A DNA stretch of 23,973 nt from Seiridium cupressi. Taxonomy: Eukaryota; Ascomycota; Sordariomycetes; Amphisphaeriales; Sporocadaceae. This document shows, piece after piece, positions 1 through 10,169 of the stretch. Under the pieces are notes generated by a model that ran no database searches, was not told the origin of the DNA, and saw only the letters and a program-made list of their open reading frames with translations. Positions within the stretch are counted from its first letter, which is position 1. Each line of letters starts with the position of its first letter. The stretch spans positions 1 to 23,973 of the forward strand of contig JARVKI010000198.1 in NCBI GenBank assembly GCA_036674765.1, written 5' to 3'. Made by a program: the position numbers and the translations under genes.

Positions 1-450
1 TATCAATCCCTTCGGCCCGGGTCTCATCCCTTACTAGTAGTTTCACGCTATCTGTGCGCTGCGTCAGCGCAGCTGCTGCATTCGCGTCTGACAACTTCAC
101 AGATGTTTATGTCGTTTTAAATCATGAATGATGTAATGAAATTGCAGACAGCCAGTGCGTTATCTCCCTTGGCCCTGTTCCAACTGTAAGATCGTAGCGA
201 TAGTCATGATAGACAAACATCAATCACAGGTGGAAGGCAAGCTGAGCGGCCCTAGTTAGTTTTATAAGTGGGATGAGTCAGCTCTTTTATTTATATATCT
301 GCTATTAATCTTTCACATTTTAGCAATCGCTTTGATTTTATACGCAGTAAATTTGTGATTTGTGAATTTTGGATACTTTTTGTTCGGCGACCATGGCTAT
401 TAACTTGTAGTATCTTGCTCAGCTAGGCAAAGTTATATATCCGTTTATAA
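1..450. other. spacer, no gene seen
   Basis: No coding region is evident. The only structure seen is a 7-bp GC-rich hairpin at 55-71 (arms 55-61 and 65-71, 3-base loop). The rest is AT-leaning and probably serves as the 3' flank of the minus-strand gene that ends at 451. Confidence 0.5.
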
Positions 451-972
451 CTAGCCCTTCGTATTAATTCCACGCCCGAAACCGCCGAATATAAGAATTG
501 AGTCTTCTTTGAGGTATACGTCAAGCTCTTGTCCCTTTGGGCTCCAGACACGACGGCCAAGCTCTTGATGATATTCCCTATCTCCTATTACCCCATAGGA
601 TATCTCGCCCTCGAGAACCGAGATCCACGTAGCCTCCTTGAATACTAGATTACAGATGGTTCCTTTGTGTCCAAGAATTGTACCGGAGATCCACTCCTCC
701 GGATTGCCAGGGCTAGGTAAAAGCTCATCTCTAACATATTGAAAGGGAATAGTCAAAGGAAGACTTGTGCAGATGAGGGGCTCCTGACCGGGGGTGTGTT
801 CAGCAAAACGTCGACGGATCTCCTCGATGGTCAACTTCTCGTATTGGTTGTCACTACTAGCCTCGTTCGCTATCCCTCTCCAGAGTAGCGCATGAGAACT
901 TTGCACGGGCATTAAGGTGAGGAATTCAACAAGAGTATCTTGAGTGTTCGTTGAAGTCGATGTAGTAGCCAT
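451..972 (-). CDS. hypothetical protein, possibly cupin-like
   Basis: A single-exon ORF of 173 residues with a true ATG at 972-970 and a TAG stop. I do not recognise the family with confidence. The C-terminal half (about residues 95-173) alternates short hydrophobic stretches with Gly and Pro turns, for example the segments NLVFKEATWISVLEGEISYG and DSILIFGGFGRG. That resembles the beta-strand rhythm of a small cupin barrel, but I see no clear His-x-His metal-binding motif. The N-terminus is Ser/Thr-rich with no signal peptide or membrane segment, so a cytosolic location is likely. No operon-like partner lies nearby; the next gene, at 2096, is on the opposite strand. Coding status rests on ORF length and the plausible amino-acid mix. 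The cupin suggestion is inference only. Confidence 0.6.
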   Translation of the reverse strand: MATTSTSTNTQDTLVEFLTLMPVQSSHALLWRGIANEASSDNQYEKLTIEEIRRRFAEHTPGQEPLICTSLPLTIPFQYVRDELLPSPGNPEEWISGTILGHKGTICNLVFKEATWISVLEGEISYGVIGDREYHQELGRRVWSPKGQELDVYLKEDSILIFGGFGRGINTKG

Positions 973-2095
973 GATGGGTAGCTATGTTCAGAGAGTATCG
1001 TGTCTGTCTATGGTGTTGGTATCAATGTAGAATGAAGTTTCAGTCAACTCGGTCGTTTGGCTAAGCTTGGCCGTTGTCATCGACTTGATTTTCTAGCAAG
1101 ATATTTATAGGCAAAATATTGGAGTTATTAACTGAGATTTGTGTGTGAATCATTACAGCGAAAAGTTACAGTGAATCATTGCACTGGCGACTTCCATTAT
1201 GATTAACTTGTTTCGAACCATGGATACCTACATCTGCGGAGTCAGTGAAAAACAATTGAGTGTGTTTACCACTACCCTTTATCATCAAGTGAACTATCTT
1301 GCCTTCCGCTTGTTTCGACTGCAGCATCCAGGAAATACATACCTTCTCGGCCCTCGACCCCTACTGCTCTGTTCATAGCCAATCGAGTCTTTTCAAGAAG
1401 GAAAAAAACGTCGAGGCTTGCGCAGTTTCCACGATTGCATACGCTTATACGATATGAACAATGCACTCGTCTTGCACTTGAGATAGAAGCCGGGGCTGGG
1501 GAGCGATGACCATCACATTGTATCCAACTTGTTCATGTTCCGTTCAAGTGTCTCTACTTTTTTCCCCCTTGGAATCCTTGTCCATTAATCGAAATACTGT
1601 GACCAATTTCGTTATATATTACAGGTATTGTATTTTCCATGCGATGCGCCATCGACCGTGCGCCTAGCACCGTAATGACTGAGAAGTTAAGATGTAATCA
1701 TATACACTGGTTTATAGTGGTTCGTTGCTCCCGACGTCGCGTGGCTTTGAGACGCACTTTGAAACGCCGATCCCGTCATCGATTCCGATAACAACTGGAC
1801 TATTTGTGATGTTAGTGGTGCCTCCCCACTTCTGAGTTTTCCGTCTCCAGTTACTACCTTCTGCGTGGACAGACAGGTACCTTCTATCGAGTGATGATAA
1901 GCCAAAGTGGACTAGAACGTGTCAGCCGTGTCAGGTGCGGGGCCGTTGTACGACGGCGCCGCTGAAATTGAGTGAGCAAAATCAACAGTATCACCCACTA
2001 GATGTCACCTGACGCAGCTCTGGTAACAACTAATTTTACTCTCATAGTTCTCAGCCCGCTAGATCTGATTCTGTTCCAGCTTGGATCATCTGAAG
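973..2095. other. intergenic region between divergent genes
   Basis: About 1.1 kb separates the minus-strand gene at 451-972 from the plus-strand HET gene, so it should hold both promoters. Short ORFs here (for example 1272-1466 and 1687-1905, minus) look like chance: they resemble no family I know. A small GC-rich inverted repeat lies near 1943-1960 within a GC-rich patch about 150 bases upstream of the HET start. Confidence 0.5.
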
Positions 2096-4062
2096 ATGGC
2101 GCCGTTTGTGTATGAGCCTCTGGATACTGCGACCCGGCAAATCCGATTGTTGGACCTCCTTCCCGGGTTCGGTACTATCCAGTGCCGACTCCGCCACACG
2201 TCACTTGCCGCACACGAGCAGTACGAAGGCTTATCGTATTGCTGGGGGGAGCCAGGCCAGAAAGTCAAAATCAATGTAAACGGCTTTGATTTCCTTGTAA
2301 CACCAAATCTACGCACAGCTCTCCAGTATTTGCGAAACCAAGGCACAGAACACACCAGAGCCTTATGGGTAGATGCCCTCTGCATCAATCAGAGCGACAT
2401 CGCCGAAAGAAACACACAGGTCCCACTTATGCGAGACATTTATATGTCATGTCAATGTGCCATCATCTGGCTCGGTAAGAATGACATGTTCACCAGATCC
2501 GCGTTCGAGGCGGTGGAGTTTATGGCCTCAAAAGCAGATAGTGGTGAGAAATTCGACTATTATAGCTGGCGAAAGGTAAAGAGGGGAGAACAGCAGCCCG
2601 AGGGGATATGGTGGCGTATACATGGCGTAGCGGAAATATTGCAGTCCGCAGCGGCCTTCAATTCATTGTTTGGACGATCATGGTTTACGAGGGTATGGGT
2701 CGTACAAGAGCTTGCCTTGAGTCCGCAAGCAATCGTTGTGTGTGGCGTCTTTCAGATGGATTGGGAACTCATCAGGCGAGCGCACTCAGTATCAAAGACA
2801 AACTTCGAAGTACCAAATCACCTGGGAACAATGCTGAGATTCCGGAACCGGCCTGACAACATTCCCGATGATATACTTTCTCACATGCTCATGGCCTGGC
2901 ACAAGGATAGCCAGGATCCGAAAGACAAGATATATGGTCTCATGGGTCTCGAAAGCCAGGGAGACAAAGTACCTGTTGAGGTTGACTAGTATGTAACTCA
3001 ACCCTGCAGTCCCGGAATCAACGTCTTCTCTTCCGTCATTAACACTAGTCTCATGGCGTCCAAGAGCTGTGTCTTCACTCAGTCCAATGACTTCTAACCT
3101 CTGAACATGACAGCGGAGCTGATAATTATGAGTTCTTTACTCGATTCACAAGAACGTACCTCGGGATCACAGGTAATCTGCAAGTTCTCGCCATTTGCAG
3201 AGGCTGTAAGGCTTCTCAAATGGCCACACCGGAGATCCCTTCATGGGCTATTAACCATGAATATGACAGAAACAAGGAACCGCTACCGGATCAGTTGATC
3301 AGCTGGTCCTTCGAGGGTTGGAGAAGGTCCGAGGGTTTTAGTGCTGGGGGTGAAAGGCGCTGCCAGCCGTCCTTCAGCGGGAAATTTCTGAGTCTTCAAG
3401 GGTTTCAGCTGGACTCCGTTTCGTCCATAAGCATCGAGAACGAACCGGCGCCTGCAACGGTAGGAGACACATATGTAGCGGGTGTAGTCGGATCGTGGAT
3501 AAGTGCGGTAGCTTTCAGCCGGTTTTATCTTGAAGCGAGGACAATCTTGGTGGATGCCAATCCAGCAGGAGCTTATGGCCCTACTAGACAAATGTCCCTC
3601 GAGGCATTCTGGCAGACTATCCATGGTGGTGATCCCTCGGTAATTGAGGCGGAACCCTCGTCTAGAGCGAGGAAATCATGCGAAGACGTGGACAAGATGT
3701 TGACCAAGCAGGCTGGTCGGGTGGCAATGGGTCCTGTCATGGCAACACTCACGCTAGCTGTGGTTTACCTTGTCATGCTGATCATGAGCGGAATCCTGGG
3801 TGCGACATCATATACCGACTTCTTTGGGCGGATCGGGATGACGAAGCACAGACGTTTTTTATTCACAGACATGGGATACATAGGCCTCGGACCGCGGGAA
3901 ACAAAAGTCGGCGACAAGATTGTCATACTGCAAGGCCACCGAGCACCCATCGTAGCTAGACCAGGTCAGTGTTGGAGAGTTGTCGGCGATTGTTATATCC
4001 ACGGCATCATGGACGGCGAGGCGTTCGTCGAAGACAAGTGTGGGCTTATAAGTTTTGAATGA
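2096..4062 (+). CDS. HET-domain (heterokaryon incompatibility) protein
   Basis: Proposed CDS is join(2096-2988, 3114-4062), 613 residues. HET-domain proteins trigger regrowth arrest or programmed cell death on contact between genetically unlike fungal individuals, and are usually cytosolic. All hallmark HET blocks are visible: YEGLSYCWG (43-51), LWVDALCINQ (90-99), RDIY..IIWLG (113-127), WFTRVWVVQEL (196-206) and DPKDKIYGLMGL (274-285). The C-terminal region, with GYIGLGP (552-558) and HGIMDGE (594-600), is also typical of long HET proteins. The 125-bp intron has a GTATGT donor at 2989, CTAAC at 3094 and CAG ending at 3113; it joins TA to C to make Tyr298 and keeps the frame. The start is the ATG at 2096; an in-frame TTG at 2081 is not used. 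Odd: a strongly hydrophobic stretch at about residues 503-526, unlike a soluble HET tail. Family assignment is secure; the allorecognition partner is unknown. Confidence 0.93.
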
Positions 4063-4377
4063 TTCGTTTAGACATTAAACTAGAGTTTCACAGGATACCT
4101 TGATAAGCTGTAACAAATAACCACTAAAGGAACCATACAGGCCCCCTTCAGGACCTCTCATATACAAACACTGACGGCATAGCCTTTCCACAAGTTCGAG
4201 CAATTCTTCCTCACTGCGAAATTCTAGCTATAAACATTACCCAACGAGATCCCATCCTGTTGGTTAAGGGCCAAGCATCTATCTCTTTCTTCTACAACAT
4301 GCCACTTCTTGCAACACCAATGAGCTTTAAATGTTGATATATTCCATTGTGTTGGAAAAAAAAATAAGTGGCCTTAC
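4063..4377. other. 3' flank of the HET gene
   Basis: About 315 bases between the HET stop and the candidate LTR. A short poly-A run lies at 4356-4364. I see no gene or RNA here. Confidence 0.5.
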
Positions 4378-4586
4378 TGTCACGGGCTGCCCCGTGAAAG
4401 GAGGTGATCTGTGCGTTGGTTGATGGAGGGGTTTAGTAGGGCGACGCGGCCTTAGGCCCCACGGGCCTGCTCCCATACAAAACAGCTGGGAAGCTCCCAA
4501 AGCTTCCTCCTTCTTCGTCTGCTTTTTTAATCAAAATATCACCCATACATTCAGCCTTAATCCTGAATAAAGCGTGATCCGTGACA
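4378..4586 (+). mobile_element. candidate solo LTR (about 209 bp)
   Basis: The segment begins TGTCACGG and ends CCGTGACA, an 8-base inverted terminal repeat with the canonical TG...CA ends of retrotransposon LTRs. Directly outside are CTTAC (4373-4377) and CTTGC (4587-4591), a 5-bp target duplication with one transition difference. An AATAAA polyadenylation signal lies inside at 4566-4571 near the 3' end, as expected for an LTR on the plus strand. A 7-bp stem with a 4-base loop (4380-4397) sits at the 5' end. I see no second copy, primer-binding site or gag/pol remnant in the window, so this would be a solo LTR left by recombination. A MITE-like non-autonomous element is the main alternative. 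The family is not identified. Confidence 0.6.
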
Positions 4587-5796
4587 CTTGCTTCCCGGCC
4601 GCGGAATTGCGTATATTATTCGATTTACTTGGAGGCTGTACGTTTTGTTGAACAAAGGATTGTATTATCAAACTTAAGCGGTTTGATGTAGTTGAACGTG
4701 TTTCATAACTTAGGTGGCGGGAAGGTGTTCGAATTAGACTTGCGCCTTCTCAATGTACATTTTTCTATCTGGAGTATATTATTCACTGCATCATCTAAGA
4801 TCTAACATAGTGTTAAAGCTTAAACACTATTTAATCGCCCTACTGCCATATCCTTTTGTTTGAAACTCTCATAGAGGACAGAAACACCCTCATAACTCTA
4901 AAATCCCGGTTCACAACGATCCACCGGCCCAAAATTGGCGGTGCCATGTATTGTGGGTTGTGGAGGATAAGGCCCCTAGGCCAAACTGGCTTCCGGCTGG
5001 GTGGGTTCGAGATAGGTGGACGCACTCTCGGTTTGCACGCTGCGCAGGGTTCCAGGGATTATCTTGAAATACCAGTCCATGGAACTCAGCCTATAAGGAA
5101 GAGCGGTAAGCCTAGAGGACAGTATTGTCTTACGTCACGAAGAAGACTGAGGCTGATGAACGCACAGACCACGTGGGGTGGATCAGTGGGGTTCTTAGTC
5201 TTAGGCCTTCACGGCAGCAAAGGGGAGCTTCCTTCTCCCTTTATCATTATCCTTACGGAGGACCTTAATATACGGATTTCTCCCCATATTGCCGTCCATT
5301 AGAGGCCGTAGGGTCTTTGAAGGCCAAGACGGAGGAATTCAACCCCATCTTTCGTGGTCCCCGGGATAGACGCGGGAGATGAGCCACTCCTAAGCGTAAA
5401 ACCAGTTTGATGTATGTAGTATCTGCAACACTGGCCAATGCCAGCCACGACAGGCCGACTAAGCAATTCATAGCTTACCTTATGAAGGCAGCATGGTAAC
5501 GAACCCCTACTGGGCGACGAAACCATAAAGAGGTAGTTAGGGCAGGATCCCTCTTCCATGCAGGATATAGCTAGAGCGCAACCATGAGATTAACCCTTGT
5601 ATTTACCAGATTAAGAACTCACGAAAATACTATCGCCCTCCATGGTATCCACTTTACCATAAGTTCCGTCGAATCCTGCTATATCTAAGCTTTATAGGAA
5701 ATGACTATGAGTCGGTCATCAAGGGTCAGGCTCACATCGATCTTGTATACTGTATCTCCCTTATGATTATAGTTATCTTTTGTGCGAATGGTTGAT
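4587..5796. other. gene-poor spacer upstream of the 5S gene
   Basis: About 1.2 kb with no convincing gene. A 24-bp near-perfect palindrome with one mismatched pair is centred in 4807-4830. The longest ORF (4856-5302, plus) has no ATG start and no recognisable domain. A GGTTCGA at 5004-5010 resembles part of a tRNA B box, but no A box or cloverleaf surrounds it. Possible decayed repeat DNA, though no family is recognised. Confidence 0.45.
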
Positions 5797-5915
5797 ACAT
5801 ACGACCATACCCACTAGAGAACTCGGCATCCCGTCCGCTCTGCCCTAGATAAACTGGTGAGGGCTGGATTAGTACTCAGGTCGGTGACGACTGGGGAATC
5901 CCCGGTGTTGTATGT
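5797..5915 (+). rRNA. 5S ribosomal RNA
   Basis: 119 nt that closely follow the ascomycete 5S pattern: it starts ACATACGACCATACCCACT, carries the internal GATCAGC-like/GGTCGGTGACGAC promoter region, and ends in ...GGTGTTGTATGT. The ends pair to form helix I. A TTTT run at 5915-5918 provides the Pol III terminator. Compared with the Neurospora-type sequence as I remember it, some bases differ, but helix II still pairs (CCCACUAG against CUGGUG-GGG, through one A-U and one U-G pair). That suggests a working gene rather than a decayed copy. In filamentous ascomycetes 5S genes are scattered singly rather than placed in the rDNA repeat, which fits this lone copy. Confidence 0.9.
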
Positions 5916-6216
5916 TTTGGCCGAGTTTTGGCCTATTGCTTTTTGTTGGGACTTATTTATTTATAAGACAAAAGTAGCGTACATGGAGCGCTTCTATTTG
6001 ATTGCGGTCGAATTCGAGAGGCTTCTTGTACCCCAGGTTTCACGCAAACATGGACAGACCAAGCGAATCCAGGTGCCAGCCGATAAGAACCGAATTTCGA
6101 GCGAAGATCAAGAATATCTTCCATGGTCAAACTTTGCGATAGAAGCGCCTCACATTCTTCCTCAATGCACAAAATCATGTTTTTAGATTATTTTACGTGT
6201 GACGGTTTGGCTCTCT

Positions 6217-6306
6217 AGCAGCTGCAAGCTGCTGGGATCAGCTGCCCCACCAGGACTAATTAAGGAACCTCCAGCTCCGAAGGAGTTGGAAGGCAGCTCT
6301 AGATCC
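6217..6306. repeat. nested fold-back sequence
   Basis: Three inverted pairs lie side by side or nested: 6217-6223 with 6227-6233 (perfect 7 bp, 3-base loop); 6235-6246 with 6292-6306 (imperfect, GGATC...GCTGCC arms); and within that 6271-6278 with 6282-6289 (8 bp including one wobble pair, 3-base loop). It may be a decayed small inverted-repeat element or a structured untranslated RNA. No target duplication was found. Confidence 0.4.
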
Positions 6307-7131
6307 TCTATCGGACCTCTCATCTTGGGTGATGTACCGGGTCATAATAACCAAATCATCTTGTGAAACCAATGACGGTAGTTGATCCCTAATGGTAATA
6401 AGTACAAAAGCTGGCTATCTATAAACATGCCAAACTGACAATTATTGTCAGGGTCTGCAACATCGATTACGAAAACAGCGCAATAAGGAGGAGCTACAGC
6501 CACGTCTTGAGCTATCGTCGGGCCATAGACCATACCTAATTTGGAGCTCTACGATTTGACGTAGCTCCTGTGGTGGACGTATCAGGAACATGTCTCTTGA
6601 TTGCACCACTCTGTTATCGCCTATCAGTAAACAACTTCCAAATCAATCACATTTCAGCGCCCATAAAAGAGTCATTATATTGGTGAGCCAATGTAAATCA
6701 TAAACCTTGTGACACACTAATCACATTCTCGCCCTAAGTAACTAGTGTTAGCTAATGAGCGCATAGTTATGATGCCAACCGGGTCCCAGCGCAGAGAGCG
6801 TGAGCAAGCAACCCCAGAGCGTCAATCTTCAATTTCATGCTAATCAGCTCCAGTACGTCGAAAGAGCGAATGACGACTAGTTGTAGGGAAATTGCCTACC
6901 TATTGTACGGTACATCGTTTAGGACTGGACAGTTCCAGCGCTCTGTTAGGCTATCTCCAGGCATAATACGGTATGCGTCATATCTCTACCACTCCGGTGG
7001 TCTAGTGCTCTTGAACTCTCGGTTTCCCCACTATAACTACCAATTAAGGTTCGCGGCGCGCCCGGATCTGTACGCGCTGACCTTAATCGTGCATACCTAT
7101 TGAACCATGCCTTTCTGATTGACTTTAGTGG

Positions 7132-7171
7132 CACACACATTGCTACGTCACTGGTAGCAATGGCCTGTGTG
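7132..7171. repeat. 15-bp hairpin
   Basis: CATTGCTAC at 7138-7146 pairs perfectly with GTAGCAATG at 7154-7162 across a 7-base loop. CACACA at 7132-7137 extends the stem with TGTGTG at 7166-7171 after a 3-base bulge. Function unknown; no adjacent gene explains it. Confidence 0.55.
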
Positions 7172-7431
7172 ATGAGAAATCCGCGCCTACACCACTGAAG
7201 ACCGTGCTGTCGATCCATTCCCACCGCCTCTGGCAGCTCGATATACCGCAGTCTCATTGGTGGGTGGATTGTCTGAGCATGGACACTGGTACTTACGAAG
7301 GGTCAAGACAGGTCCTGACCTACCTATGATACGGATCGAACGCTAGTGCTGCAGTCCATATATACAGGAGGCTGCTTCGACAGAAACTTTTGCGATTCCA
7401 ACTTGCAAATACAACTGCAAAAGTGCTTCGC

Positions 7432-8100
7432 ATGTCCCAAACACAGGCAACAACAACCACGTCTCCACCAGTATTACGGGTTTCAGGATCTCCTCGTCCT
7501 TATACTGACAACTTTACATCTTCATACCCGGAAGGAGAAGACAAACTGTCGTCTCACCAGCTGTCACATCTCACCAGCAGCCGCCCCTCAAGTCCGGACC
7601 CTCCATTTATCTTCAGAAAGAAATCAAAGAAGTCCAAGTTGCGTCGTCATTTGAATCCATCTCACGAGCCTAGTCCGGAAGACCTAAAGTCGGCACCATC
7701 AAAACCTGAAGCGATGTCTTCCACGTAATGGACCTCCTTTCACACTTGCGCGCTATTCCGGACTGATTTTATTTCCTAGTAATAAGAACGACCTTTATAG
7801 TCCCAACAAGAACAGCGACGATAGCAAATTCAATCCTTCTAATAATGATCAAGGACAAGGGCAATCTCTCCCAGTCCCAGATGTCTCTAAAAAGGGCATG
7901 GGACCAGCCGGTAAGTTCAAGGCTCCAGGACAGTTGCCACACCCCCGCTGACGTTTGAAGGCCTCCTCCTCAAGGCCCCTGTAGATGACAAGGGGAAGCC
8001 CAAGAATCCTACGCTCATGGTAGGGGTCAAACTTGACCTTGAAGCTGAGATCACTGTTACTGCAAGGGTCCGCGGTGACATCTTGATTGGTCTTTATTAA
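7432..8100 (+). CDS. conserved fungal protein of unknown function, frame uncertain
   Basis: Proposed model is join(7432-7637, 7690-7910, 7961-8100), 188 residues. The N-terminal third is disordered, rich in Ser, Pro and Thr, with a basic patch (FRKKSKKSK). The middle carries LPRNGPPFTLARYSGLILF then PSNKNDLYSPNKN. The C-terminus is GLLLKAPVDDKGKPKNPTL and LDLEAEITVTARVRGDILIG, ending LY. From memory, the last two blocks recur in an uncharacterised ascomycete protein family. The second intron (7911-7960, 50 bp, GTAAGT, CTGAC, AAG) is well supported and restores the frame. The first is weak: frame 1 up to about 7711 reaches a TAA at 7726, while the conserved block is in the next frame. A 52-bp intron 7638-7689 (GTTGCG donor, AAAG acceptor) would connect them, but it removes a plausible coding stretch; a one-base indel is the alternative. 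Start is the first in-frame ATG at 7432. No signal peptide or membrane segment is seen. Confidence 0.55.
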
Positions 8101-9393
8101 GGCAGAATCAAGTATTAATCATAATTCAGTTCAGACCTTCACGACCACATGGTATATTAAGGATGCAAAGACAGAGGAATTTACCCACATATCGAATTGA
8201 TACTTAAAATAAAGATTAACGAGCGGAACACCACTCGCCTCAAGTATATAGAAGCTATATCAATATGTTGAAATCGATAATTGGTGTCTTGGTGGTGTTA
8301 TCCCAAACACATCGTGCCTTTTGGAAGCGTTTTCTATACACAAATTGCACACTTCGTGCTATATGCACGTTTATATTCGCGCACCATCGAACGAAATTCA
8401 AACCAATCTGTGTGAGCTTTTCCATATGGTTGAAGATTCGATAGAGATGTATGGCAGCAGTCTATCAGCCATTAGTTCTCAGGACCTGGCTGCTTGGAAC
8501 ACCGGTAGATGTTTAGAACAATAGGTAATAGGAAGGATAGTGAGCTATGGTCCACGGATCAAACCTTAATGTCTGGTTGGGCGTTCCAGCAAAGGCAATT
8601 CTATATAGCGTGCACGCTATTTCCCAGATCGAGCCCGCTGCCCGATGCCCCGATGCGCGAACAAGGTTCGGCAACTACGCCGAATGATTACCTACTCTAA
8701 GTGCTGGTGGATCTGGTTGATTGGCCGTCAAGCCCCCGACTTCTGGTGACATCCCACTGAGAAAACTCGGTTCACTCGGGCTCGCACCGTAGCAGCTAAT
8801 ACTATCATTGGCACTGGTGCCAGTGGCCTATGAAGAGATGCGTCTCCGCTGTTTGGCAAGCAGGGTCCATGGAAGGGCTTTCCGTACAAACTTCACAATG
8901 CGCCCGCCGATTATTGTCTAGATAGATCCTTGCCGTGAACGTTTACCCGCAACAACGCTACAATAACCTTACAACCAAAGTCCATGTCGTCATTCCAACC
9001 ACCGGCGGACGATCTCACGCCAATAAAACCACTAGATATGCAAGTGATCGATGCCGTGGGGACCTATGCACTCAACTAACCCTTGAGAAACTCTATCTAT
9101 CATTTGGAGATCGAGTGCAGAACTTCTCTAGGCACATACTTACAAAGGGGAACAAGATCAATCCTTGCTTAGTACCAAGTTTATCTGCTGGTTCGGATGA
9201 TCTGACACACTCGAGTTTTCCATATTGCGTCAACACCCCAGATCTAGTGACAAAAGATGGGTTGGTGGAGATAAACGTTCTTGCACACAGGGCCGGAACG
9301 AGCAACCTATTCCATCTAAACGGATCTTACCGACCGCTTGCACATACACCCCTTGGATTAGTCGTCTCGAACTGCAATCAAGATAAGCAAGCC
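8101..9393. other. intergenic spacer
   Basis: About 1.3 kb without a supported gene. The stretch 8935-9393 is open in frame with the next gene but lacks a convincing upstream ATG or domain, and the next gene's N-terminus already matches its family start at 9394. A short palindromic patch lies around 8810-8830. Confidence 0.5.
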
Positions 9394-10169
9394 ATGGCCA
9401 CATTTGTCGTCGCCCTATCTGCCGTTTTTGGAACGGCAGAGGCAATCCGACATACGCAAGCTCGCGCCAGGAGGGATGAGCACCGCGGCCGCAAGAACAG
9501 TCTCATTGTTCACTGCCCGAAGTCGTCCGATTATGGTCGCACGATAGAGGGCAGGAGTATAGTCCTCTCTGGCGAGAAGGTTGGTGCGCTTGGTGTATTT
9601 TCGCAGGTCTCAATTAACCAGAAATATAGCTCTATGTCGATACAGGGACATCTCACGATATACCTTTCGGTCACCCATTCGCTGGCTACTATCTCGCCTT
9701 CCCCGATGCGAACTACGATGGCCTTGTATCTACTATTTGCGACGAGCCCCCAGTTATGAATTGGATATATGTCGACCGAGACACGTACGAAATCAAATTT
9801 GGCACACGTCCTTATGCGGAGCCGAATTATACGGGCCCCTTCGATTGTACTAGACAGGACAGACGGTTAATGTTTAATGGTTGGGAGGGCTTCTTGGCCG
9901 TGAAAGAGGGTGGGTTTTGGGCAATATATTTTGACATGGAACGCGATAAGCTCCAGTCGAAACTACCGACAGGGACACCGGTCCTAGAAGTGCAATTGAC
10001 ACGAGTTGAGATACCGGTGCAAGTTCCTCGAGAAGAGCAGGAAGAGCGGACATCGAGTGGGGGAAAACCTGGAGTCCACCAAGGCGAAGACGATGACTCA
10101 GAGATCAAGGATGATGCAGACGACGATCTCAAAAAGGCATTCAGAGAAAGCTTCTTCACATCTCAATGA
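9394..10169 (+). CDS. conserved fungal hypothetical protein with acidic UIM-like tail
   Basis: Model join(9394-9579, 9630-10169), 241 residues. The 50-bp intron has a GTTGGT donor, TTAAC branch and TATAG acceptor; it joins ...SGEK to LYVDTG in frame. The body matches, from memory, a widespread ascomycete family without assigned function: an N-terminal MATFVVALSAVFGTAEAIRH, basic RREH-like and HCPKSS segments, then FGHPFAGYYL, MNWIYVDRDTYEIKFG, GPFDCTRQDRR, and GWEGFLAV followed by FWAIYFD. The N-terminal 15 residues are hydrophobic but followed by a charged segment, so I do not call a signal peptide. After about residue 185 the tail becomes charged and low-complexity and ends DDDLKKAFRES (226-236), which fits a ubiquitin-interacting motif. 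The ATG at 9394 was chosen because family members begin there. Function unknown. Confidence 0.85.

Larger units (their letters stand above)
5916..7431. other. gene-poor spacer with fold-back sequences
   Basis: About 1.5 kb between the 5S gene and the next gene. It holds a nested fold-back at 6217-6306 and a 15-bp hairpin at 7132-7171, listed separately. Small ORFs here (such as 6342-6533 minus, starting with ATG, 63 residues) match nothing I know and have no splice context that extends them. Confidence 0.45.

Noticed and set aside
5001..5019. tRNA B-box-like GGTTCGA
   Set aside because: No A box, acceptor stem or anticodon arm can be formed around it.
4856..5302. 148-codon plus-strand ORF
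   Set aside because: It starts with TTG, has no domain or splice context, and overlaps ORFs on the other strand.
8935..9393. In-frame upstream extension of the UIM-like protein
   Set aside because: No ATG start in a plausible place, and family members, as I recall them, begin at the MATFVV methionine encoded at 9394.
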